A DNA stretch of 58,507 bases from Solirubrobacterales bacterium. GTDB taxonomy: Bacteria > Actinomycetota > Thermoleophilia > Solirubrobacterales > Solirubrobacteraceae. Every line of letters starts with the position of its first letter. Position 1 is the first letter of the stretch. Both the position numbers and the translations under genes were made by a program. Below the pieces are notes generated by a model. It had not been told where the DNA came from. It made no database searches and saw only the letters and a program-made list of their open reading frames with translations. Shown here piece by piece: positions 1 through 10,854 of this stretch. The DNA lies in assembly GCA_003132505.1 (NCBI GenBank), contig PKXY01000013.1, positions 22,212 to 80,718 of the forward strand. Direction: 5' to 3'.

Positions 1-2
1 TC

Positions 3-1856
3 CGCATCACCGACTACGCCCAGCGCCTGCTCGACGACCTTGACACGATCGATTGGCCCGAGCACGTCAAGACGATGCAGCGCAACTGGATCGGCCGCTC
101 CGAAGGGGCCGAGGTGACCTTTCACCAGGACGACTTCGACATCGACTACCCGGTCTTCACGACCCGCCCCGACACCCTCTTCGGCGCGACCTTCTTCGTC
201 ATGGCGCCCGAGCACCCCGACGTCCTTCGCCTCGCCGCGGGCACGCAGCACGAGCAGGCGGTGCGCGACTACGTCAACCACGCGATGCTCGCCTCGAACG
301 CCGAGCGCGGAGCCGCCGACAAGGCCAAGACCGGCGTCCCGCTCGATCGCAACGTGTCGAACCCCGTCAACGGCGAGCAGATCCCGATGTTCGTCGCCGA
401 CTACGTGCTGATGGAGTACGGCACCGGCGCGATCATGGCGGTCCCCGCCCACGACGAGCGCGACTTCGACTTCGCAAAGGCCCACGGCCTCGAGATCCGC
501 AGAGTGATCGAGGGCGGCGAGCTGCCCTACCCGGGAGACGGCCCGCTCACCAACTCAGGCGAGGATTTCGATGGCCTCCCTAACCGGGAGGCAGGGATTC
601 GAATAGTGGCCGCGCTGGAGGCTGCGGATCGCGGCAGAGGCGCGATCAATTTCCGCCTGCGCGACTGGCTCGTCTCACGCCAGCGCTACTGGGGCTGCCC
701 GATCCCCGTCATCCACTGCCGCTCCTGCGGCATCGTCGCGGTGCCCGAAGACCAGCTGCCGGTCCTTCTGCCCGAGGTCGAGGACTACGCCCCTAAGGGC
801 CGCTCGCCACTCGCCGCCGCCGAGGACTGGGTCAACGTCACCTGCCCCGACTGCGGCACGCCGGCAAAGCGGGAGACCGACACGATGGACACCTTCGTCG
901 ACTCCTCCTGGTACTTCCTGCGCTACTGCGACGCGCGCAACGAGACGGCCGCCTGGGATCCGGCTGTGCTCGCCGAGTGGATGCCCGTCGATCAGTACAT
1001 CGGCGGCGTCGAGCACGCGATCCTCCACCTGATGTACGCGCGTTTCTTCACCAAGGCGCTCGCGGATCTCGGCCACCTCTCCTTCCAGGAGCCGTTCGCC
1101 GCCCTCTTCACGCAGGGCATGATCACGCGCGACGGCGCGAAGATGTCGAAATCGCGCGGCAACGTCGTCTCGCCGCAGGCGATCGTCGAGCGCTACGGCG
1201 CCGACACCGCGCGCTCCTACATCCTCTTCATCGGCCCGGTCGAGCAGGACGCCGACTGGTCCGATGACGGCGTCGAGGGAGTCCACCGCTTCCTCTCGCG
1301 TCTCTGGCGGGCGGCCGCCGAGGTCGCAGAGAGCACCGAGCCCTCAGCGCCGCCGAGCGATCCCCAGGGCGCCGACCTCGAGCTGCTGCGAAAGACCCAC
1401 TGGGCGATCGCGAAGGTCACGCACGACCTCGACGGGCGCTTCGCCTTCAACACCGCGATCTCCGCCGTGATCGAGCTCGTCAACACCTGCTACCGCCTGC
1501 GCGCCCAAGCGTCATCAGGCTCGCTGCGCTTCGCCCTGGCGAGCGCTGCCTCGCTGATCTTCCCCTTCGCGCCGCATGTCGGCGCCGACGCCTACCACCT
1601 GCTGACCGGCGAGCGCGTCTGGGAAGAGCCCTGGCCGGAAGCCGACCCAGCGCTGCTCGAGCGCGACAGCTACGAGCTCGTCTGCCAGGTCAACGGCAAG
1701 GTCCGCGACCGCGTCCAGGCGGCGAGCGGCATGGGGGAGGAGGAGCTCAAACAGCTCGCCCTCGCCGCCCCAAACGTCCGCGAGCACATCAAGGGACGCG
1801 AAATCACGAAAGTGATCGTCGTCCCGGGAAAGCTCGTCAACATCGTTGTCCGCTGA
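3..1856 (+). CDS. leuS: Leucyl-tRNA synthetase, 5' truncated by window edge
   Basis: This enzyme charges tRNA-Leu with leucine in the cytoplasm. About 617 residues are present, so roughly the first 210 (including the HIGH motif) lie before the window. The visible part starts just ahead of the CP1 editing domain. A zinc-ribbon-like stretch with CRSCG and CPDCG follows, with YWGCPIP just before it. The class I signature KMSKS is at 1140-1154. The anticodon-binding and C-terminal domains follow to the stop. The frame is open from base 3. No frameshift is seen. The identification is secure; the true start cannot be given. Confidence 0.97.
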   Translation, partial: RITDYAQRLLDDLDTIDWPEHVKTMQRNWIGRSEGAEVTFHQDDFDIDYPVFTTRPDTLFGATFFVMAPEHPDVLRLAAGTQHEQAVRDYVNHAMLASNAERGAADKAKTGVPLDRNVSNPVNGEQIPMFVADYVLMEYGTGAIMAVPAHDERDFDFAKAHGLEIRRVIEGGELPYPGDGPLTNSGEDFDGLPNREAGIRIVAALEAADRGRGAINFRLRDWLVSRQRYWGCPIPVIHCRSCGIVAVPEDQLPVLLPEVEDYAPKGRSPLAAAEDWVNVTCPDCGTPAKRETDTMDTFVDSSWYFLRYCDARNETAAWDPAVLAEWMPVDQYIGGVEHAILHLMYARFFTKALADLGHLSFQEPFAALFTQGMITRDGAKMSKSRGNVVSPQAIVERYGADTARSYILFIGPVEQDADWSDDGVEGVHRFLSRLWRAAAEVAESTEPSAPPSDPQGADLELLRKTHWAIAKVTHDLDGRFAFNTAISAVIELVNTCYRLRAQASSGSLRFALASAASLIFPFAPHVGADAYHLLTGERVWEEPWPEADPALLERDSYELVCQVNGKVRDRVQAASGMGEEELKQLALAAPNVREHIKGREITKVIVVPGKLVNIVVR

Positions 1857-1925
1857 GAGCGCCTCTCAAAATGACGCGCGCCGGATGCGTCCCATGCCCT
1901 GCGCCGGATCGCCACCCGGCACCTT

Positions 1926-1945
1926 GCGGGTAGCCAGCTACCCGC
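1926..1945. other. Perfect inverted repeat (hairpin) after leuS
   Basis: GCGGGTAGC, a 2-nt centre and GCTACCCGC form a perfect 9-bp dyad in the 248-bp spacer between leuS and the next gene. There is no T-tract behind it, so it is a possible Rho-assisted terminator or an operator. The rest of the spacer shows nothing recognisable. Confidence 0.4.
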
Positions 1946-2104
1946 TGCGGCACCGTGCGTTGCCCGGCTGGGTCCTGAACCGCCCCGATCACACGGCATT
2001 TTGTTCGACGCTCTAACGCGTCCACACCGCCGAGGGCCGCATTGCATGGCCGTACTGGGCGGCATAGACTCATCCGCATCCAGTCAAGCAATCAGGAGGG
2101 TGTG

Positions 2105-2530
2105 GTGGACTTTTCAAAGCTGAGCCGTGAAGACTGGATGGTTGGGGGAGGCGGCATTCTTCTGATCATCTTTCTCTTCGCGCTGCCGTTCTATTCGGTC
2201 TCGGCCGGCATCTTCACGGCCACCTTCGCGGCGACGAGTTCGCCGGCCTCGATCTGGGGGATCATCGCTTTGATCCTTGCCATCGCCGTCGTCGTCGATT
2301 GGGCGCTTGCGAACTTCAGCCCGGAAACCCAAATACCAACGTCGGCGCTCGGGCGTGACATGACGCGGACTGCAGTTGCCGGAGTCATCGTGCTCCTGCT
2401 CCTGCTCAAGCTGGTTCTCCACACCAGCTATCTCGGTTGGGGCTGCTTCGTCGACATCATCGTTGCGGTAGTCGTCGTCTACGGCGCGTGGATGATCGCC
2501 CAGGGCAAGTCCACTCCGGTCAAGGCCTGA
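2105..2530 (+). CDS. Small four-helix membrane protein, unknown function
   Basis: About 141 residues from a GTG at 2105. This start is chosen because AGGAGGG at 2094-2100 is a strong ribosome binding site; the GTG at 2102 is too close and the frame upstream looks non-coding. Four hydrophobic helices are visible: around ILLIIFLFALPFYSV, SIWGIIALILAIAVVVDW, TAVAGVIVLLLLLKL and FVDIIVAVVVVYGAWMI. The polar N-terminus (DFSKLSREDW) and the short C-terminal tail probably face the cytoplasm. No catalytic motif is seen. It stands alone between leuS and holA and is followed by a hairpin. I do not recognise the family. Confidence 0.75.
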   Translation: MDFSKLSREDWMVGGGGILLIIFLFALPFYSVSAGIFTATFAATSSPASIWGIIALILAIAVVVDWALANFSPETQIPTSALGRDMTRTAVAGVIVLLLLLKLVLHTSYLGWGCFVDIIVAVVVVYGAWMIAQGKSTPVKA

Positions 2531-2550
2531 GCCGTCCGGGGCAAAGCAGC

Positions 2551-2580
2551 GGCGTCGCGCTGAGCACAGCGCGCGACGCC
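2551..2580 (+). terminator. GC-rich hairpin after the membrane protein gene
   Basis: GGCGTCGCGCTG and CAGCGCGCGACGCC pair across an AGCA loop with a 2-nt bulge. It lies 20 bp after the stop of the upstream gene and just before the holA promoter. It has no T-tract, so it is a weak candidate for an intrinsic terminator. Confidence 0.4.
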
Positions 2581-2595
2581 GGCCGGGCGCGGCGC

Positions 2596-2601
2596 TAGCC
2601 T
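2596..2601 (+). promoter_or_regulatory. -10 box TAGCCT for leaderless holA
   Basis: TAGCCT fits TANNNT and ends 6 nt before the holA GTG at 2608. Transcription would then start at or next to the start codon. No ribosome binding site is present, which agrees with a leaderless mRNA. Confidence 0.5.
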
Positions 2602-2607
2602 GCAACG

Positions 2608-3552
2608 GTGCCGGCCTTCAAGCCCGCCTATCTGATCCACGGCGACGACCACGCTCGCCTCGGCGAGCGGCGCGCCCGCCTGCGTGCACTCGCCGGAAAC
2701 TCCTGGGAGTCGGCGGCGACACCGCAGGAGGCCGTTTCGCTGCTGAGCTCGCTCACGCTCTCGCTCGGCTGGCGCGTCATCATCGCTGAGGCCGTCGAGC
2801 GCTGGTCGGAGGCCGATGTGAAGGACAACCTCGTGGCGGCGATGGCGGCGATGCCGCCGGAGACGACGATCGCATTCTTCGCGTTCGAGGACGCCCGCGC
2901 GAAGGCGCCTCCGGCGCTTCACGCGGCGGTCAGGGCTGCCGGCGGCGACGTCAGCGCCGAGCTCGCCGTCAAGGAGTGGGAGCTACCACGCTGGGTGATC
3001 GCCCGCGCAGCCGAGCTCGAGCTGAGGCTCGACTCGCCAGCGGCCAAGGCGTTGGTTGCGGCCGTCGGGACGCGCCAGGCACGGCTCTCCCGCGAGCTCG
3101 AGAAGTTGAGCATCGAGTGCGGTCCCGGCGCGACGCTCGACCACGACGGTGTTCTCGACCGCGTGGCGCGCGGCGCCGAGCGCAAGGCTTGGACGCTCGC
3201 CGACGCGCTCCTGGCCGGCGACTGCGACGCCGCCACACGCGTCTTCCTGCAGCTGCGGGCACAGGGCGAGCGCGTCGAGTCGCTCGGCTACTGGATGGCC
3301 CGCCGCCTGCGCGAAGCACTTGCCGTCGCGCTCCAACTCGAGGCCGGCATCCCGCAGGCCACGATTCGCGCGGGACTGCGAATGCCCCCGAAAGCCGCCC
3401 GGGACTTCATCACCGATGTCAGCCGCACCGACGCAGTTGCGCTGCGTCGGGCGCTGACGTCGCTCGCGGCGCTCGAGCTCGACACGCACGGCAACTCCCC
3501 ACTCGAGCCCGACACGCTCGCGCTGCGAGCCATCACCCAGATCGCTGCGTAG
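2608..3552 (+). CDS. holA: DNA polymerase III, delta subunit
   Basis: The delta subunit of the clamp loader opens the beta sliding clamp during replication. The protein has 314 residues, slightly short for the family (about 330-340). It opens with the typical AYLIHGDD segment, followed by an AAA+-like region without a functional Walker A, as expected for delta. The C-terminal helical domain includes SRELEKLSIECG and a LYW-like segment (SLGYWMARRLREAL). The GTG start is supported by the -10 box 6 nt upstream. Downstream it converges with a small minus-strand gene across a hairpin. Confidence 0.9.
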   Translation: MPAFKPAYLIHGDDHARLGERRARLRALAGNSWESAATPQEAVSLLSSLTLSLGWRVIIAEAVERWSEADVKDNLVAAMAAMPPETTIAFFAFEDARAKAPPALHAAVRAAGGDVSAELAVKEWELPRWVIARAAELELRLDSPAAKALVAAVGTRQARLSRELEKLSIECGPGATLDHDGVLDRVARGAERKAWTLADALLAGDCDAATRVFLQLRAQGERVESLGYWMARRLREALAVALQLEAGIPQATIRAGLRMPPKAARDFITDVSRTDAVALRRALTSLAALELDTHGNSPLEPDTLALRAITQIAA

Positions 3553-3567
3553 CTCTGGCCTAGCGAG

Positions 3568-3594
3568 GCCGGTCGGCCGAAAGGCCGAGCCGGC
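3568..3594. terminator. Hairpin with GAAA loop between convergent genes
   Basis: GCCGGTCGGCC and GGCCGAGCCGGC pair with a single bulge around a GAAA tetraloop, 15 bp after holA and 6 bp before the end of the opposing gene. It could terminate both transcripts. No T-tract is visible on either side. Confidence 0.5.
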
Positions 3595-3600
3595 GAGCCC

Positions 3601-3789
3601 CTAGCGGCCCCAGCGTCCGCCGTCGTCTTCGGCTTCGTGCGAGCGCCGCGCTCGGTTGCTCCGCCGCCGCCCGACGTAGTACGCACCACCGCCGATGATC
3701 GCCACCAGGATGATCAGGATGAAGATGCCACCGCGGCGATGGTGTGCTGCGGCCGCGAGAACTGCGGCGGTCGCGACGGCGAAGTGCAC
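3601..3789 (-). CDS. Small single-pass membrane protein, unknown
   Basis: 62 residues. One strong transmembrane segment (GIFILIILVAIIGGGAYYVG) is followed by a basic stop-transfer stretch (RRRSNRARR) and an acidic/polar tail, so the C-terminus is probably cytoplasmic. The N-terminal part before the helix is Ala-rich and the start may be further in. It lies 33 bp downstream of rpsT on the same strand and may be co-transcribed with it. I do not recognise a family; the clear helix plus positive-inside pattern is the main reason to call it. Confidence 0.5.
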   Translation of the reverse strand: MHFAVATAAVLAAAAHHRRGGIFILIILVAIIGGGAYYVGRRRSNRARRSHEAEDDGGRWGR

Positions 3790-3822
3790 AAGACCCGTTT
3801 GCGCGCGCGCCGGCGGCGGCGC

Positions 3823-4092
3823 CTAGGCTTCGCTGTGCGGGCGCACGATACGTGCGGCGCGGGACTTCTTGCGGGCGCCGGTGTTGCGATGCAGGGCGCC
3901 CGTCTTGACCGCTTTGTCGATCTTCGAGATCAGCGTGCGGTGCTCTGTGGCGGCGCGCTCGCTGTCGCCATCGCCGACGGCGTCCTCGAGACGGCGGAAG
4001 TAGGTCTTGATCGCCGAGGTGTGCTGGCGGTTCTCGATCCGCTCGCGCTCGGCGCGAAGGATCCGCTTCTTCTGGGATGCGATGTTGGCCAT
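3823..4092 (-). CDS. rpsT: 30S ribosomal protein S20
   Basis: S20 binds 16S rRNA early in 30S assembly. 89 residues, the usual length. The N-terminus MANIASQKKRILRAE and the helical, Lys/Arg-rich body with SAIKTYFRRLEDAV are diagnostic, as is the conserved GALHRNTGARKKSR near the C-terminus. Transcription starts in the 47-bp region shared with murJ. TATAGT (complement of 4128-4133) is a good -10 box and leaves a leader of about 30 nt. Confidence 0.97.
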   Translation of the reverse strand: MANIASQKKRILRAERERIENRQHTSAIKTYFRRLEDAVGDGDSERAATEHRTLISKIDKAVKTGALHRNTGARKKSRAARIVRPHSEA

Positions 4093-4126
4093 GGCTGATT
4101 TGGCGGGTTGGGACCGCCTGCGGCCT

Positions 4127-4133
4127 TACTATA
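4127..4133. promoter_or_regulatory. Symmetric -10 element for divergent rpsT and murJ
   Basis: TACTATA contains TACTAT on the plus strand, ending 7 nt before the murJ TTG at 4140, and TATAGT on the minus strand for rpsT. One 7-bp element therefore gives a -10 box in both directions. This follows from the sequence; activity in both directions is inferred. Confidence 0.55.
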
Positions 4134-4139
4134 GCGGCG

Positions 4140-5774
4140 TTGAGCGCCACTACGCCAACCGTCCGGCAGGCGGGTCCTGAGGGCCCGGAGGGCCCGCCAG
4201 GTCACGTCGCGCGCAACACGGCGATCTTCTCGATCGCCACCGCGTTCTCCCGGGTCGCCGGCCTCGGCCGCGAGATCCTCGCCGCCGACTACTTCGGCAC
4301 GTCGAGGGGTGCTTCCGCGTTCACGATCGCCTTCCTCGTGCCGAACCTGGTCGCGAACCTGTTTGCGAACGCGGCGCTGTCGGCAGCATTCGTGCCGGTC
4401 TTCAGCGACCTGCTCCAGCAGGGCAAGAAGCGCGAGGCGTTCCGGCTCGCCTCCACGCTCCTGTGGATCATGTTGATCGCCCTCTCTGTGATCACGGCGT
4501 TCTTCATCCTGCTCGCGGGCACGATCGTGCCGCTGTTCCTCGGGCCGGCACTGGACGGCGTCAACGGAGTCGCCGTTCTGCTTTCGCAGATCCTCTTCCC
4601 GGTCATCCTGCTGCTCGGACTGACCAGCCTGCTCGTCGGCGTCCTGCAGTCATATGACCGCTTCACGATTCCGGCGATCGCTCCCGCGGTCTGGAATCTC
4701 GTGATCATCGGCCTGGTCATCTATCTGCGGCCGCGCTACGTGAACTCCCACCACGGGATCGAGGCCTACGCGATCGCGATCCTCATCGCCACCGGCGTGC
4801 AGCTGTTGATGGCGATGTTCGCGCTCGCCCAGATCGACTTCCGGCTCGCGTTCCACATCGACTGGCACGACCCTCGTGTTCGCCAGGTCTTCGTGCTGAT
4901 GCTGCCGGTCACGATCGGCCTCGGCATCGTCAACCTTGACCAGCTGATCAACTCGGCGTTCGGCGGTCTCGTCAAGACCAACCCTGCCGGCGGCGCCCCG
5001 CGCGCGATCGACCAGGCGTTTCGCATCTACATGCTGCCCCAGGGAATGTTCAGCGTCGCGGTCGCGACGGTGCTGTTCCCGACGCTCAGCCGGATGGCGG
5101 CCCGCCGCGACCCGGCGGCGATGCGCCGCGCGGTCGCGATCGGGATGCGCCAGATCAACCTGATGCTGATCCCCGCCTCGGCGTTCCTGATGGTCCTCAC
5201 GACGCCGGTCGTGCGGCTGATCTACCAGCACGGCGTATTCGGGCGGAACTCCACCCATCTGGTCTCGATCGCTCTCTTCTGGTTCGCCTTCAGCCTGCCG
5301 TTCGGCGGCCTCAACCTGCTGCTGACGCGCACCTTCTTCGCGCTCAAGCGACCGTGGATCCCGACCGGCCTCGCCGCGATCAACATGATCGTCGACATCA
5401 TCCTGAGCCTGAGCCTTTACAAGCCACTCGGCATCGCCGGCCTCGTGATCGGCACGTTCGCCGCCAACGTCGTGATGACCGGCCTGCTCCTGCGACGTCT
5501 ACGCCTCGGCTTCAACGGTCGCCTCGAGGGGCGTCAGACGCTGATGATCACGGCGCGCATCCTCGTCGCCTCGATCATCATGGCGGCCGCGGCCTGGGGC
5601 GCCTGGCGGGCCCTCGACGCCGCGCTTGGCAGCTCGATCCCCGGCCAGCTGGTCGCGGTCGGCGCAGCAGCCGCTGTCGGCGGCTTCATTTACGTCCGTG
5701 CCGTGCTGCGCATGAACATCCCCGAGGCCTTCCAGGTGCAGCGGATGTTCCTCTCACGCCTGCGGCGCGCGTAG
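4140..5774 (+). CDS. murJ: Lipid II flippase MurJ (MviN family)
   Basis: MurJ moves lipid-linked peptidoglycan precursor across the cytoplasmic membrane. The protein has 544 residues from a TTG at 4140. I chose this start because TACTAT sits 7 nt upstream and the longer ATG at 4077 would run into rpsT on the opposite strand. The family N-terminus is clear (NTAIFSIATAFSRVAGLGRE). About 14 hydrophobic helices follow, with the charged loops typical of MOP-superfamily flippases. The stop overlaps the start of the next gene by one base (TAGTG), so the two are likely translationally coupled. Confidence 0.93.
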   Translation: MSATTPTVRQAGPEGPEGPPGHVARNTAIFSIATAFSRVAGLGREILAADYFGTSRGASAFTIAFLVPNLVANLFANAALSAAFVPVFSDLLQQGKKREAFRLASTLLWIMLIALSVITAFFILLAGTIVPLFLGPALDGVNGVAVLLSQILFPVILLLGLTSLLVGVLQSYDRFTIPAIAPAVWNLVIIGLVIYLRPRYVNSHHGIEAYAIAILIATGVQLLMAMFALAQIDFRLAFHIDWHDPRVRQVFVLMLPVTIGLGIVNLDQLINSAFGGLVKTNPAGGAPRAIDQAFRIYMLPQGMFSVAVATVLFPTLSRMAARRDPAAMRRAVAIGMRQINLMLIPASAFLMVLTTPVVRLIYQHGVFGRNSTHLVSIALFWFAFSLPFGGLNLLLTRTFFALKRPWIPTGLAAINMIVDIILSLSLYKPLGIAGLVIGTFAANVVMTGLLLRRLRLGFNGRLEGRQTLMITARILVASIIMAAAAWGAWRALDAALGSSIPGQLVAVGAAAAVGGFIYVRAVLRMNIPEAFQVQRMFLSRLRRA

Positions 5775-6415
5775 TGGCCGCGTCGCGCCGCTTCGACGCC
5801 GTCGTCTTCGACAACGACGGGCTGCTGCTCGAGACCGAGGGCGCCTGGACGCTTGCCGAGCAGCGGCTGTTCGCGCGCTTCGGGCGGGTGTTTACGATCG
5901 AGCACAAACAGGCGATCCTCGGCAAGGCAGGTCCGCTCGCCGAGCAGGCGCTCGCCGAGCTGCTCGAGCGACCGGACGACGGGCCGGAGTTGTTCCGCGA
6001 GCTTCAGGGCCTTGCGTTCGAGGAGATCAGCCGTGCCGCCGAGCCGCGGCCGGGAGCAATCGAGCTGATCGAGCGGCTGCGACGGGAGGGGACTCCGCTT
6101 GGCCTCGCCTCGAACTCGTCTCGCTCCTTCGTCGACCGCGCACTCGCGACCGCCGGCGTGAGCAAGACGCTGTTCGCGGTCACCATTGCCGGCGACGAAG
6201 TCGCCCATCGAAAGCCTGCCCCCGATATCTACCTCGCGATCTGCGAAGCGCTCGGCTCCGAGCCCGTCCGCACCGCAGTGCTCGAGGACTCGCCGACCGG
6301 CGTCGCCGCTGCGCGCGCCGCCGGCTGCTACGTGATCGGCATTCCCTCGACCGTCGGTGTCGGGCTCGAGCAGGCCGACGTGGTCGTCACCGCGCTGCTC
6401 GACGCGCCGCTCTAG
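5774..6415 (+). CDS. HAD hydrolase, beta-phosphoglucomutase-like
   Basis: 213 residues from a GTG that overlaps the murJ stop by one base. Motif I is DNDGLLLETE (nucleophile Asp and second Asp spaced DxD). Motif II is LASNSS. The motif III Lys is in HRKPAPDIY, and motif IV is LEDSPTGVAAARAAG. The cap sits between motifs I and II, as in subclass I phosphatases and phosphoglucomutases. The substrate cannot be told from the sequence. The gene ends 4 bp inside the convergent HD gene. It is probably a small-molecule phosphatase or mutase of the cytoplasm. Confidence 0.85.
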   Translation: MAASRRFDAVVFDNDGLLLETEGAWTLAEQRLFARFGRVFTIEHKQAILGKAGPLAEQALAELLERPDDGPELFRELQGLAFEEISRAAEPRPGAIELIERLRREGTPLGLASNSSRSFVDRALATAGVSKTLFAVTIAGDEVAHRKPAPDIYLAICEALGSEPVRTAVLEDSPTGVAAARAAGCYVIGIPSTVGVGLEQADVVVTALLDAPL

Positions 6416-6978
6416 TCGATCCCGAGCGCCTCGCCTTGCGCCTCGAGCGCGGCGATCACGAACGTGACGTGCTCGTCGAAGTCGATGCCGAGCGCCGCGG
6501 CCGAGGACTCGAGCTCCGCGCGGTTGACCGCCGCGGCGAACGACGGCTGCTTCATCTTCTTGCGCACGGACTTCGCCGTCAGGCCGTGGATGTGCTCGGG
6601 GCGGACCATCGCGCAGGCGACGAGGAAGCCGCTCAGCTCGTCGACGGCGTGGAGCGTGCGCTCGAGCGGCGTCTCGCGCGAGACGCCGAGGTAGTCGGCG
6701 TGCGATGCGATCGCGCGGATCATCTCCGGCGGCGCGTCGCGGCGCTCGAGCTCGGCCATGATCATCCGCGGGTGGCCGCTCGCCGGGTTGGGGAAGCGCT
6801 CGTAGTCGGCGTCGTGGACCAAACCCGTCACGCCCCACAGCTCGACGTCGGCGCCGTCGCGCTCGGCGTAGGCGCGCATCGCCGCCTCGACAGCGAGACA
6901 GTGGCGGCGCAGCGCCGCCGCCGTCACCCATTCGCTCAGCAGCTCGAATGCCTCGTCTCGGCTCAGCGGGGTGGGCAC
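6412..6978 (-). CDS. HD-domain hydrolase
   Basis: 188 residues, GTG start. The HD motif is visible as RRHCLAVEAAM (first His) and GLVHDADYERFP (His-Asp), with further metal-binding positions in SHADYLG and HAVDELSGFL. Proteins of this type hydrolyse phosphate esters, often of nucleotides; the substrate here is unknown. It overlaps the upstream convergent HAD gene by 4 bp. Its promoter shares a symmetric -10 element with lepA: TAGATT on the minus strand lies 11 nt before the GTG. Confidence 0.82.
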   Translation of the reverse strand: MPTPLSRDEAFELLSEWVTAAALRRHCLAVEAAMRAYAERDGADVELWGVTGLVHDADYERFPNPASGHPRMIMAELERRDAPPEMIRAIASHADYLGVSRETPLERTLHAVDELSGFLVACAMVRPEHIHGLTAKSVRKKMKQPSFAAAVNRAELESSAAALGIDFDEHVTFVIAALEAQGEALGID

Positions 6979-6988
6979 CAGTGCACCG

Positions 6989-6995
6989 TAATCTA
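6989..6995. promoter_or_regulatory. Symmetric -10 element for lepA and the HD gene
   Basis: TAATCTA reads TAATCT on the plus strand, ending 9 nt before the lepA ATG, and TAGATT on the minus strand, 11 nt before the HD-gene GTG. It has the same layout as the rpsT/murJ element. The 25-bp spacer leaves no room for separate promoters. Confidence 0.5.
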
Positions 6996-7003
6996 CGAAG
7001 GCG

Positions 7004-8809
<1,806 letters not shown>

Positions 8810-8890
8810 ACCGCCGCAACGCCGTGCCGTGCTCTGGCGCCGCCGTGTGAGCTCGGCGAGGACACCGGCGAAGCCGGTCCCGGAGCCGCT

Positions 8891-9343
8891 ATGAGAATTC
8901 TCTTCGTTTGCACCGGGAACATCTGCCGCTCGCCGAGTGCCGAGGCTGTGATGCGCCGCCTCGTCGATCAGGCCGGCCTTGGTGCAGAGTTCGTGCTCGA
9001 AAGTGCGGGGACCGGGCGCTGGCACGCCGGCGGGACGCCCGACCGCCGTGCTGTCACGGCCGGCGCCGCGCGCGGTTATGTGGTTGAGGGGAAGGCGCGG
9101 CAGGTCCGGCCGGCTGATTTCGAGGACTTCGACCTGCTGGTGGGAATGGATCGCGGGCACGTGCGTCGGCTGCGCGACCTGAGTCCTTCACTCGAATCGA
9201 GGTTGAAGGTCCGCCCACTGCTGGAGGACGAGGATGTTCCCGATCCCTACGGCGGGCCGCCGGCGGAGTTCGAGCAGGCGCTCGACGTGATCGAGCGCGG
9301 CTGTCGTGCCCTCTTCGAGGAGCTCACGGCCGCGCCTTTCTAG
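8891..9343 (+). CDS. Low-molecular-weight protein tyrosine phosphatase
   Basis: 150 residues. The active-site loop C-X5-R is at the N-terminus (VCTGNICRSPSAE), and the general-acid Asp is in DPYGGPPAEFEQAL near the C-terminus. These enzymes dephosphorylate tyrosine (some act on arsenate) in the cytoplasm, and in actinobacteria they often act on exopolysaccharide or signalling kinases. A GGAG-type ribosome binding site precedes the ATG. It lies 81 bp after lepA and 23 bp before a secreted protein gene. Confidence 0.92.
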   Translation: MRILFVCTGNICRSPSAEAVMRRLVDQAGLGAEFVLESAGTGRWHAGGTPDRRAVTAGAARGYVVEGKARQVRPADFEDFDLLVGMDRGHVRRLRDLSPSLESRLKVRPLLEDEDVPDPYGGPPAEFEQALDVIERGCRALFEELTAAPF

Positions 9344-9366
9344 ACACGCCCCCCGACATGCGATAG

Positions 9367-10746
9367 ATGTCCCGTTTGCGGCGCGTTGGTCGGATGAGGC
9401 GCGAGGCGGCGAGCTTGCTTGACAGAACGCTAGTGCGGACGGCTGGGGCGGCGGTTGCCGTGATCGTTCTCCTGCTCGCATCGGGCCGAGCCGGTGTTGC
9501 CGCGGCTGACAGCGGCCCCGACCCGTCCGACGTCGGCGGAACCTTGACGGCGGGCGGGGATCTCTCGGGTACGGCAGAGATCGACTTCCTCGTCAATCCG
9601 GACGCCACCTACACAGCGACGATCACCGTCGACGGCGACCAGCTCGTGAGCGACGGCGTGGGTCAGGGCAGCGCCCACCTCTACCTCGACACGACGACGC
9701 TCCTCGACGGCTCGCACAGCGTCGTCGTCAGCGTCGCCGGCGGCGGCGCCGTCGACACCGTCTGGAGCGGGACGATCGAGACGCTCAATGCGCCGCGCGG
9801 CGGCGTGCCGACGATCTCCGGATCGAGCGAGGTCGGCTCGACGCTGACCGCCACGCCGGGATCGTGGCTGCCGCTGCCAAGCACGATCGCCTACCAGTGG
9901 GAGCGCTGCCTGGGAGGTGGGTCGTGCGGGCCGATTGCCGCCGCGACCGGCGATAGTTATGTCCTCACGCAGTCTGACACTAATGCTCAGGTAGAGGTTG
10001 AGGTTACGGCGGACGACGCCAACGGCTCGACGACCGCGGCTTCGGCTCCGAGCCCGACCGTGCTGCTCGCCGGTTCGTCGCTCGCAAGCGGCGCCGCCAA
10101 TGGCAGCAACGCGTGTAGTGCGGCGCACCTTGGGGCGGAGATCGGCAGCGGCGCCACGGAGCGCGTGTCGCTAGGGCAGCGGGCCACGGTGCACGGCGAG
10201 CTCGATTGTGGCGGGACGCCGGTCGCCGGCGCGGCTCTCGACCTGAGCCTGGCGCCCGCGCGCGGAGGCACGCCCACGAGCCAGGCGCAGATCGCGACTT
10301 CTGCCGACGGTTCGTTCAGCTATAGCGTCCCGCCCGGACCATCGCGCGACATAACGCTCACCTACAACGCCTACAGCGGCACTGCCGCGCCCTCGGCCGT
10401 GGCCACACTGGCGCTGCTCGTGACGCCCACGGTGACGCTGCGGATCACGCCACGCAGCACCACCAACGGCCACACGATCAGCTTCGGCGGGCGCGTGCTC
10501 GGGGGCTACATCGCCCATGGCGGCCTGCCGCTCGAGATCGAGTACCGCGAGGGACGCCGGTGGATGATCTATACGGAGGTGGTTGCCAGCGCCGCCACGG
10601 GTCGCTTCCACTGGCGCTACACCTTCGAGCGCACGACCGAGTCGATCACCTACAGCTTCCGCGTCGCGATCCCCGCGACGGGTGTCGCCGGCTATCCCTA
10701 CCAGCCGGCCGTGAGTCCCGTTCGCTCGGTGCAGGTGGACCCTTGA
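9367..10746 (+). CDS. Secreted Ig-like repeat protein
   Basis: 459 residues. The N-terminal Arg-rich stretch plus a hydrophobic segment (AAVAVIVLLLASGRAGVAAA) is a signal peptide or anchor. The middle contains a repeat of the type PGSW..YQWERC..G..C..I, ending in a VTADDANGSTTA strand. I associate this module with surface proteins of Thermoleophilia. The C-terminal half has beta-rich Ig/carboxypeptidase-regulatory-like segments (GAALDLSLAPARGG and GRVLGGYIAHGGLPL). No catalytic motif is seen. The function is unknown; a surface or structural role is likely. An alternative ATG at 9394 would still keep the signal sequence. Confidence 0.8.
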   Translation: MSRLRRVGRMRREAASLLDRTLVRTAGAAVAVIVLLLASGRAGVAAADSGPDPSDVGGTLTAGGDLSGTAEIDFLVNPDATYTATITVDGDQLVSDGVGQGSAHLYLDTTTLLDGSHSVVVSVAGGGAVDTVWSGTIETLNAPRGGVPTISGSSEVGSTLTATPGSWLPLPSTIAYQWERCLGGGSCGPIAAATGDSYVLTQSDTNAQVEVEVTADDANGSTTAASAPSPTVLLAGSSLASGAANGSNACSAAHLGAEIGSGATERVSLGQRATVHGELDCGGTPVAGAALDLSLAPARGGTPTSQAQIATSADGSFSYSVPPGPSRDITLTYNAYSGTAAPSAVATLALLVTPTVTLRITPRSTTNGHTISFGGRVLGGYIAHGGLPLEIEYREGRRWMIYTEVVASAATGRFHWRYTFERTTESITYSFRVAIPATGVAGYPYQPAVSPVRSVQVDP

Positions 10747-10854
10747 CTGGCGGTGTGGTGGCGGCGCTAGTCGCCTGCGCGGCAATCGACAGCGGGCTCC
10801 ACTGACAGCGTGTTGCGAGGCGCTGCGGCGCTGCTTGGCGATCTCCAGTCGCTT

